A program made the position numbers and the translations under genes. Shown here one piece after another: positions 54,201 through 64,000 of a stretch of DNA of 64,000 nt (position 1 is its first letter; every line of letters starts with the position of its first letter). Source of the DNA: Acanthornis magna (Eukaryota > Chordata > Aves > Passeriformes > Acanthizidae); NCBI GenBank assembly GCA_036785705.1, contig JAWUZG010000084.1, positions 9,809,501 to 9,873,500 of the forward strand, given 5' to 3'. The notes beneath the pieces are model-generated. The model had not been told where the DNA came from and ran no database searches. It worked only from the letters and a program-made list of their open reading frames with translations.

Positions 54201-57200
54201 CATCAAGAACCACTAGCCTAGAAGATAGAGCCCTGGCCTGGGACTCAGGAAATGGGCATTTTATTCTTGACTCCCCAGTGGACATGCTGGGTTACTTTGG
54301 TTGGGGCAATTCAATTTTTTGTGCCTCAACTTCTGTTTCTGTGACATTATCCCATTTTTAAAGTGTTCTGATATCAAAAGAGGAAAAGCCATATTTAGGA
54401 CAGACTAGTTATCATAATCTATCTACTCAGAATTAAGGCACCAGAGGAGAGAAGCATCTCTTCATTATTTAAAAGATGGCATATTTCCTTGTCTGCAGAA
54501 GAACACAATGCCCCTGTAGGAATCCCTTGTCTTTTGTACTTTAAAGCAGAGGATTATTATGGAAAATTATTAAGCACCCACACAGTTAAAATGACAGAGC
54601 ATTTTCATTACTGATTGGCAACTCCTCTGCTGCTCTAATTTAGGTACCACATGTCTTCATGCATTCAAATCAGTGAAAACAAAACAAAAGCTAAACTCGC
54701 TTGACATTTGCAGCCAAAAACTAAAGTCATGTCAGAACATTAAAAATCTCCCAATTCTCGGCCTCACTTCTAAATACAAAAAAAAGTTAAAACCCAGTCT
54801 GATAGCAAAGTGTTCACATACACTCGTAAGAGCTATGATGACCAGGGACCACTGAAACAATATTGAATTGAAATTCTGCAATCTCCACTTACAAAGTCTC
54901 GATCCCAACACCTGAAGACAGAATTCCCCCCGCAAGACTGCATATTATCTGGATAATCAGGTGGTCTACAGGCAAAGCAGCCTGGAGACAGATGAGAAAG
55001 TTGGAAATTAACTGAGGGATAGGCTAGCCAACACGGAAATTGGACTTACACTCGACCCCCCACGAATCAGCAAAGGCTCATCTGGAAATGAGATGAAATC
55101 TGACATGTCACAAAATAAAAATGCCAGAGAAAATTTCGCAAAATAAATGTCACCCCTGAATTTTCTCATCCTTCAGCCAGCTTTTATTCAGGAATAACTA
55201 CTTTGTTGCTGTTGTTTCCAGTAAGGCTGAAAAATGTGTTCTCCCAATACTCTAAATTTATGCTTCCTCACTCTCCCACAAGGAAACACGTGGTTCATCC
55301 AGGCCATGATTCAAATACAGAGACTATTTTCACTGCTGAATATTTTCAGTCACATAGTCTATTTCGATGTTTTACAGAGGCACTGATGAGTAAAAACTGC
55401 TGCTGCATTAAAAACAGGTGAATGCTGAGACAACTGACTGATGAACCTGAATGAAATGCACAAATAGCTCAAGAATGTGCCTGACTTTCAGTCCTTTAGC
55501 ATCTAAATGGGTTACAAAATAACAGTGGCTTTACACATGCAGTTTCTCCAAATCAAATTCAAAGGCACATATGACAGAGACCTACATCTTCAGTAATACT
55601 CACCCAGCTGAAGGCCATTTCCATAAAGCCAAAGCATTTAAATTCAAGGCTATTATTCTTTCCAACAAGGAGCAAAACATGCAAGATCAGCATTCACTGG
55701 GAAATAAGAACAGCACAAAAGCTAAAGGAAAAGAACAAAGCATGTATCACCTCTTTTTTGCACATGTATCAAGATACTGATATGTAAAAAGTTAGTGGCC
55801 AATTATATTTGTGTCAGCTGGAGTTGTCAGTGAACTCCGTGTAAGTGGAATTTCTACTGTGCACATTTTGAACCACAATCAAAACCACACAAGATGATTC
55901 TCTACCCCAGGCTGTATCCATTCCAAGCCTTTGGAATTTTCAGCTAGTAGTAAATGGCATAAGCAGGACTCAAATAGAGATAAGAAATTCTGGAGTCTTT
56001 TACAAGAAAATATTTAGCTAGAAGAAAAAGCACAAGACTTACCATTCACTATAAAAATATCAAAATTGCTCAGAGTGACCAAGATCTGTCATTGTCTTGA
56101 TTTCTAATACAGGGGAAAAGGAACTGGAAGCCTCAAAATTACTTAAGTCTTGTTTAAATCAGATCCAGAGTTCATGGAATCAAATGGAAAAAATAGTAAG
56201 TATTTGGTTAAGTGCTGGACTAGATCACAGGCCTGATCAAAATATTTCTGAGTCTGCAAGGTGACGACAGATATTGCTGTTTCAACTGAGGAGAACTGGA
56301 AATTTCAAGATGTGCTATGAATGAGAAAAAACTCAAACATTTCAGGTCAACAATTCACATTATTATAAATAAACAGTGGAAGAGGGAGAACAATAACATC
56401 CATGAAATAGAATAGTTTGTCTCTCATCTCACTCCCACCACACCAGCAGGCTGGAATGCTGTTATGCTGTGAGATTATTCAGTCTTCAGGAGCTGTATCT
56501 TGGCTCTGTTTCCCCCGCTCCTTTTCCCTATGTTTTAGCTCACTTTATCAGGTTCTATTGCCATTCCTCTAAATATTTTTCTGTGGTTGTCTTTCTCTTG
56601 TACAATCAGTTGTCCATCCTCATCTCTAAGTCTTACGACCCAAAACATGCCGTAAAAAGCACAATCAAATCACCTTCTCCCTCCCCCCATCCAACTTCTC
56701 TGTGCTCAAAAAATGCAGCTGAGCAAAAGCTTCTGCCACTCATTCAGAAGTGACCTTTATGGCGGTTGCAGGTGGCAAGACTAGTCAGACACCGAAAGAA
56801 CTGACAACATGCAGATAGAGAAGTCAGTGTCATATAAGAAGTGGTGACTGGGCAAACCATCTTTCATCTTTCAAACGAACACACTTCAAATACAGGGCCT
56901 GGCAAGCGAAGCACAAAGGCATCAAGTCACTCAAAATGTCTCACCGAGTCAAATAACATCAGTGACCACCAAGTGGCCCAAACATATCCCCCAAGAGACA
57001 GAAACTTCTGACACAACACACACATTGTCCTACCAACGTTCTTTAAAATGGAACAGGAGTGTCTCGTGCAGGTGCACATGGAGGTTGCATGAGTAAAAAC
57101 TGCAGATCTCCTAGAACTTCAAACTACAGAAAGGCACCCTTTCCCCCTTCCATCCAAGGGCCTGAAACTTCTCCGGACTGAAGGTCAACAGTTCCCAACT

Positions 57201-58075
57201 TATTCTCCCTCATGAATGCCAGCTCACTGGCAAGTTTGCTTATCTTCAGAAAATGGGAGCGGAGAGCAGCTGCACAGACACTTGCTTAACTTGTTCCAGT
57301 GTCTTTCTATAAACAGATATATATTTTACGCACATATATATATATTTTACAAACTTTGTCAGTTTATTTCCATTTGAACCTGAACACAGAACACTTATGT
57401 AACAGGCTTCTTGCTTTGTTTATCACAGAAGACCTGTTAGAGAACTCTGTGAACTGCATTTCAGTTCACAGAGTCTGCATGGGTCTGCGTTTTGCCTTGC
57501 AGAGACTGACCTTCTCCATCAGGGTATCAACAGGCAACAGTCATAAGTTCTGAACACCAGCATGGAAAGGTGTTTTCTTCTACTTGATTAGGAACTTTTC
57601 ACTGTGTGCTCCCTTCCTCACAGAGAAAGCCACAGCTGATTTTGTACAGTGCTTTATTCTGCAAACAAAGCCACTGACTTACAAAACAGGGCATTCATTT
57701 CTGAAAGAATGAGCAGCAACTTGGTTTTGACATTCAGCCATCTACCTTCTACAATGAATCTTCAATTCACTCTCTGTACTATGGCAGCATCTAGAAGTCC
57801 TGACTGACAACAAAGCATTCACTATGTCAAGCCAAGTCATTACTTCCCAAAGTTTTCAAGCTATATAGGCACAACAAAGGAGAGAAAAACGCAGTTCTTG
57901 CCTTTCAAAGATGAAGATCAGATGCAGACATGAAACACCAGGTCAGGACCAGGAACAAACTGACGTACTCCCTTCTTTCCTCACCTTATCACCCCAAATC
58001 ATTCTTTGTGTTCCAAAAGTTTGTTCGTGTTACAGGTGTGAACATTTGAAAAACATTTCAAATATCCAATTCACA
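51231..58075. other. Intergenic region between convergent KCNC1 and SERGEF
   Basis: No coding exon, RNA gene or mobile element is recognisable here. Open frames are short and unrelated to known families, the largest being 123 codons at 53914-54285 on the minus strand. Small TA-rich runs occur near 57320. The right edge depends on where the SERGEF message ends: minus-strand AATAAA signals are at about 58231-58226 and 58081-58076, the former followed on that strand by GT-rich sequence. Confidence 0.6.
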
Positions 58076-58225
58076 TTTATTTGTTACATAATTTGTTGGA
58101 CTTCTCTGCAATAAACTGCAGCAACAGCACACGCAGTCAAAACATGTCCAGTCCAGTAACCCTCAAGTAAGGCACATAGGAACAGACTTATGTAAAGGAC
58201 ATGATTACCAAAACATGAGAACATA

Positions 58226-60136
58226 TTTATTTGGTACACATATTCTGGCGGAAAACAAAAGTAGAAACCTCAGAGAGGACAGTCAAAGAAAGTATGAGAA
58301 ACTGCTCAGTGCATATAATAGAGAAGCTTTGGTATCCAGAAAATGGCACTGGGGCAGTCAATAAACAACAACTTTGATAATTAAAAGTGCAAGAGGTCAC
58401 AGCCTGGAACAATATATTGCCATGAAGAACCACAACTAACACATGGATTTAAAAAAAAAACCCACTTTACAACAGAAATCTCAATTCTACACTTTTTGCA
58501 GAGGACCCATTTGATTATTCTTTTGGTATTTGTGATAGTTACAATCAGCTTTATAGTCTGCTCAAGTTTCTCATCAGTTGAATAGAAAAATAAAACACTT
58601 CTGAAAATGAAGCCAAGAACTATAAGTGCTCTAAAACGAAGGGTGAAAAAAATCCTGCAGCCCATATTATCACCTTAATTTTTTCCTCTTCCTATGTAAG
58701 CTGATACATCATTAGAAAGTCTTTCTGTCCTATTTCCTAGGAGCCTTTCTATGAGCATTTTGTAATTCTGTAAGGCTTCTTCCCTGGCAAGCCTGCTTTA
58801 AAAATTAAACTACTGTTTAGCAACAGTAGGTCTCATTAAAAGGTGCATTTACCACACAGTAGAATTCTCTGTATTTAGAATTTGAAATACGTTAAACACC
58901 ACAGCAAATATAAGTATTGTGGGTGGCAAATATCCAGTTTAACGGCATCCACTGTATTTGTGTGGAAAAAAACTGTTTTATAAATAGCTTCCAAAATTTT
59001 GCTCAAAAATTAGGCAGCTAATAATATCCAAAGACATCTCATTTTACACTTTTTCCTTTCTCTACCAAAACAAGTGATAGGCCTATGTTCTCTGACAAGT
59101 ACCCACCTGGAAAAAGTACTCTGGGCATGCTGTGAACAGCAACTCAGATGGGCTGCAAAACAGAAGTGAGAACTAACCTGAACGTATCAGGAGCATTCTG
59201 GTCTGCCTTTTAGGCTGGAGAACTTGAAAAATATTTCTGGTTAGATTTTGATGTCTTCCTATTCCAAGGCAGACGGAAAAACGTGAGCTACGCTGGATCA
59301 AGCTGTCCTCAACAGCTACAACTGACTTATGCCCTTTGATAAGAACTTTTTGATTGTTTCCAAGAGCTCTTAGAAGTTTTCCTTCCCTAAGCAGTAGCTT
59401 CAGAAACTTCAGGTTTAGTTTGCAAGTTAATTATAATTCATGCCGATCTGCACCCCAGTAAATCTATAATAAACTGATGCCTGGCACAGAACATAATCCA
59501 TGAGAAATGCTGCTCCTTTCACAGTTTAATCAAGATAAAGCTAGTTCAAAAGGGCCTCATTTTCCCCTTTTGCCAGTCTTCTAAATTATATTGCTTGCTT
59601 TCGTTTTTTTAATCCTAATCTTCTGCTTAAAATGTGTGTATGCATCTAGTCACGTTCACTGGCATTTCTTCATGACACAAACAATTTTCCGAGCTGCTGG
59701 GAGCTCACAACTCCAGTTGGAGCTGGCAAGTGCAACATATCATGATGTAAAGATACAACAACAAAAGACCACCTTCTCAGACCATTTCTTCAGACAGAAT
59801 TTATACACCAATAAGCCATTAAGCAGTCAGTTTCTTCCTCAAAGGCTTCTCAGAAGAACAAGAAAATGTAAATCTGTCTTCAGTTGTATTGCATCAAGGC
59901 AGAATGTTTATAATTCTGTGGGCAAGAAAGTCAATTCCTGTGGCAAGAACCCAGGAAACTATTTTAAAAATATTACAGCTTTTTATGCATAGTCACTCTT
60001 TTTAGACTTAGGAAAAACATCTGCACTTTCCAACTATTGTGTTAATCATGGGCAGATCTCTTGTAGCACTTCTGAGCTACACAGTCCAAAGATGTCCACT
60101 CACACCCAGGATGTTATGGTTCCAGGTGTGCTGGGT
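58226..60136 (-). other. SERGEF: Probable SERGEF 3' UTR, end uncertain
   Basis: Downstream of the SERGEF stop on the minus strand I see no further coding sequence. A canonical AATAAA on the minus strand at 58231-58226, followed by TATGTTCTCATGTTTTGG, is the best polyadenylation candidate. ATTAAA variants occur closer, near 59527 and 59607. The extent given is an upper guess. Confidence 0.35.
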
Positions 60137-60303
60137 CTAGTGTGGAGTTTGGCAGAGAGCCATGGAGTGTCCTGCCCCACATCCAATTAAGATCTGTTTT
60201 GCACAACCAAGAACTTTGACTGGCTCTGGGACACGAACGTTTGCTTCTGTGCCATCACCACACATTCCATGTTCATTCCATCCCCAAGAGAAGCACTGGC
60301 CAC
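60137..60303 (-). CDS. SERGEF: SERGEF last coding exon: RCC1-type repeat
   Basis: On the minus strand a strong acceptor (TTTTCTGTCCTCTCTTTCAG at 60304 and above) is followed in phase 1 by GQCFSWGWNEHGMCGDGTEA, then RVPEPVKVLGCAKQILIGCG and AGHSMALCQTPH before stop TAG. The pattern is one blade of an RCC1 beta-propeller: SWGWN, a G-x-G pair, P-x-x-V and GCGAGHSMAL. From memory it matches the penultimate part of SERGEF (DelGEF), a secretion-regulating RCC1-like protein, with the same NEHGMCGDGTEAN string. SERGEF next to KCNC1 in convergent orientation agrees with the mammalian order I recall. Mammalian SERGEF continues for some 45 more residues after ALCQ; here the frame stops three residues later. 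Upstream exons lie beyond the window. The stop position may be off by one base. Confidence 0.87.
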
Positions 60304-63300
60304 CTGAAAGAGAGGACAGAAAATACAGAATAAAGATCACACCAACATAACAGCTTTGGTTAGTTTTGAGCAGTAGATTTGTCAAGTCATCTCCTACTTA
60401 GGTTCTAAGAAATTCTGCTAAGGTGGGAAAAATGTTCCGGTTCTCTTGAAAATGTAAATAAACCCAAATGAATTATTCTCCATCCTGTTCTGTATTGTTA
60501 GCAACATAAGAGAGATCAAAATAACAAAGATATTTGAAAATCACTTAGTAAAGACATAGTTCAGTATTTATGCAGAGCTCACAGAAATCTCTCTGCATTT
60601 TAAAAGCCCTCCCTGAAATGATGTGGAATCCCTGTCTTTCAAGTTTCCCCTTGTAAGCAAAAGTATGATAAATCAAGAGCAGTGACTTTAATCATTCATA
60701 GCATGATCTGCAGGATTGGGTAACACAGAGTCACAGTTCAGCCAAATTGCATTTCATTCTTAGCTTCAAGCTCACATGTCACCTTTTCCTTTAAAAACAA
60801 GTCTTCAAAAGCTTGCCTTATTCTTAATCATCCTACCTCTTCTGCTTGCTTTGACATAATTTCACTGCTTTTATTATTCTTATTTTCCCTCATTATTATT
60901 TATTTTTGTAAGATCTACTCTTTTATATCCCAAATAACGATTCAAGTATTATTATTACCCCATAGTACTCTTTTTGAAGCACACTATGCAAATTTTGTTC
61001 TATAAATGACTGGCATAACAAAAAAATCCACCAAAACCTCCTTATTCTGAACTATAAGTGCTATTTCTTCCCTAGTTTCTATTCTTTACTTGGCTGCCAG
61101 AGACTGTGTCTGTGACTTTCTGTAAGGAAAACAGAAAGCCATCCTGCCATACAATCATGTTTGCGATGCCATTGTTATTTTTGCAAAGCAGCAGGTATTA
61201 ACAGCATGAAATAGCATTCTGGATTCCAAATAATAAGAAAAGTGCCAAAATTCACAAAATCTAATCCCAGTCACGATTTTACTTTTCAAAATTCAGAAAC
61301 AAATTACTGCAAAGCTAACAGGACCATCTTCCCTGCAAATCCAGAACATTTCACTGTCCTCTCCTCTCTTTACATTATTTGTATATTGAAGCTCCCCTCT
61401 TCTGCAATGAAGTGTGAACATTACTGAGGTCAGATGTAATTTAACAATGACATTTCATTTTCCTGACAATCTCTTAGGCAATGAAACACAACAAAATGCC
61501 ACCAGAACATCACGGTAGCCAAGACATATCTCACTTGATACAGCAGTTCTGTTACTCCTATCTCAGAAGGCACCAGATGTTGCCATGACTGTGCATGTGC
61601 AATATTGACAGCCCAACGTACAACCCAAATGCACACACATGTGCTGCCAAAAAGTGCCAAAAACTGAATGTGCAACATATTCCATTTAAATATCAACACA
61701 GCGCCATACAGGCTAACAGGATTTTTCTTTTTGGTAAGGTTCCAGGTAAAGATGCTTATGTAAATATTAAAAAGCAGAAAAAAGACACCCCAAGCCCACA
61801 CTAGAGACACATCACAGACTAACTATTCAAGGAGGCTGCACCTAAGAAAATACATTTTTTTGCACAGTTAATATGTGAACCCTGCAGAATGAGCGAGCCA
61901 AGCTTACAAGTTTAATGCAAAGAGAATATAACATGCCCTTACATTAATAAGATGACTGTGGTAAAGCTTTTGTTACTAGACACCGGTAATTACTATAACA
62001 ACTTACATGCTTCTGCGAAGAATCACTACATCTGTTTAACTGGTTTCTTATTTCTTTTTTCACCCTATCCCATCAGGACGAGAGACAGGAAACCAGAAAT
62101 TTTCTGGTCACATTGTATTACAAACTGCTCAGAGGAACATGAATGGTATAATAAATATTCAAAGAAACAGTGCATTAGGATATTAACCTCTCAAACTGAT
62201 AAACGTATCTAGTGAAGCAGCTTTTGAAAAAACATCATAGAAAACTTTACAAGGTAGGAACCCCAATACAAGAATATCTTCCCTAAATTAGGGATTGTGG
62301 AGTCTTTTCCAGCCTTTACTTCTCCAAGCATGTAGAAAGGCCATCAAAATAGATTTTTCTACGTGATTCCAGTGAGCTTTAAGGTTACTGATATGAGACA
62401 AGAGTGAAAACTAGGAAAAAAAAAATAGAAAGTAGGTGGGATTTATGAATGTTCTTATACAAAAATGCCTTGTACATCCATGGAGAGCTGGCAGAAATCT
62501 GAAGAGATCAAAGGGCAGCTGACAGATATGGAATTACAAGCCACAAAAATGTTTCTCACCATCATCAAGTCAGAAACAGGAAAGTGAAAAAGCAGAGAAT
62601 TTTTGCTGTGAAAATGAAAGGTGTACTGTACCACATTTGCTCATAGAAGATTCAGAGAAAGGTTTGTACATAGAAACAGCCGAATGCTTGACTTGGGTCA
62701 GAGAAAACAGAATTGCAGAAAACACACCAAGTCCATTTTTCAGCAGTAACATATTAACAAAACTTGGAGTAGGGCTGGGCAAAATGAGTGTGGTGGAAGT
62801 GGCCAGGAGGGAACAAGCAGCTACGGGAATCACTGGCACAGAAGTAGAGTCAGTGAAAATCGAATGAAATGAAGCATATATTAAAAAAATACATAAAAGG
62901 AACACCTGCAGAGTTAAAGACAGACCCTAGGAAGAACTAATGGCTAGCCTCTGCACAAAGGGCACCATTTCATGGGTTTTTCTTTCTCCCACATTCCACT
63001 CTCTTCTTTTTTTTCTTTTCCTTGTTTTCTTTTTGATTGCTTCTTTTCAGTTTATTGCTGATAAAAACACAGAACCAGCAGCCCTACATGCCTTCACAAG
63101 AAAATTCAATTTCTATGTCTATGCCACACCTTCCCAGGATGAAAGAGCATTAGAATGATGTGTATTAACACGGCTACAAATTGTTTCTAGCAAAATTTAG
63201 AACAAGCACTGTAGCATGATCTCAAATCAAATGGTTTGTGTTTGGTGAGGTGAAGGAAGGTTACTCCATGTTACTGGTTAAGTGAAACCACATAAGATGT

Positions 63301-64000
63301 TGCATTTACCTTTTCCCTTTTAAAACAGAAGTACTCAAAGTGCAACTCAAACCCACAGAACTCACATGGCAACACAGCATGATCCCAAGGGAATTTCAGC
63401 TGCATTCACTGTGACACTAATCAAAGTTTAGAGTAATGCTATGCAGCATTTTTCCCCAAACATTAAATATACAAGACATAGGGAGAACAAAACCTTTAAC
63501 AAATCTGTTTTGGTCAAACAACACAAGAAGGGGCTACTGCCCTCCTTCTGCCTGCAGTAATTATCCAAGCTTTTTTCAAAGTAACTGAAGTGACAACAGC
63601 AATCTACACATTCATTAAACTGGAGAAAAATATTTCTAGATAAAATAAAGCTGTGTCATATTGGATTCTGGAGAAAGAAGAGAATTTAGAGCCGCTCTTC
63701 ATTCCTGCATGGAATCTTCAGATGGAAGAATCAATGTAAGTAAGTAAGATGCTCCGGTGAATCTCACAGCACTTCAGCCACCAAAAAAATCAAGCAACTT
63801 AGCTGTAGATCATTATCCTCTGTTCTCCTCAAGAGCCAATGGAGACATCTGCATCTCTCCAGCAGAGCAAGAGATTCATCTTATCCAAACACTGCTGTGA
63901 AAATTAAGTCTGTCTCACTTTGGGGACAATAAAGGGAGACCAAGTGATTGTCCTAGCCTTGGCATATCAGTTTTAAGCAGCTGAAAACAGGTTATGTTCA
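60304..64000 (-). other. SERGEF: SERGEF intron (continues past window end)
   Basis: This sequence lies upstream of the last SERGEF exon on the minus strand. I see no further RCC1-like blade in it on the minus strand, so the next exon lies beyond 64000. No mobile element is recognisable. It contains only short A- and T-rich runs (for example near 62415 and 63008). Confidence 0.75.

Overview
This window is vertebrate, and almost certainly avian, nuclear DNA. It is AT-rich and poor in CpG, with very long introns and small exons. Its interspersed repeats are of CR1 LINE type, the dominant family in bird genomes. Only two protein-coding genes can be supported. (1) KCNC1 (Kv3.1 voltage-gated potassium channel, + strand) has its transmembrane-core exon at 29382-30315/30347 and small C-terminal exons at 46888-47076 and 49879-49943. 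(2) SERGEF (RCC1-repeat protein, - strand) has its last coding exon at about 60137-60303. The tail-to-tail pair KCNC1(+)/SERGEF(-) is also the order I recall in mammals, and this supports both names.

Layout: 1-29381 is KCNC1 intron 1. The first coding exon, with the T1 domain, is not in the window. The intron holds a CR1 piece on the - strand (about 18.9-19.2 kb), two CR1 3' ends on the + strand (27.5 and 28.3 kb), long homopolymers, and a tandem pair of RFX X-box-like palindromes at 15.5 kb. Exon 2 encodes S1 to S6 and either reads through into the short Kv3.1a tail (stop at 30347) or splices at 30315|30316 to the Kv3.1b exons. Intron 2 (30316-46887) holds a 2.3 kb decayed CR1 copy on the - strand and an unexplained CpG-retaining block at 37.7 kb. 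Exons 3 and 4 encode the Kv3.1b tail, followed by the 3' UTR. About 51.2-58 kb is intergenic. From 60304 to the end is SERGEF intron.

The most interesting observation is a third, apparently unlisted C-terminal exon in KCNC1 at 49059-49195. It has an AG acceptor in the same phase as the known exons, an open frame of 45 codons and a stop. The peptide, ending in [11 protein letters not shown], closely resembles from memory the tail of one KCNC2 (Kv3.2) splice form. It would give Kv3.1 a third cytoplasmic tail, joinable from either exon 2 or exon 3. A G-quadruplex motif with single-base loops lies on the sense strand about 0.5 kb upstream of it. Comparisons with mammalian proteins are from memory; no alignment was run.
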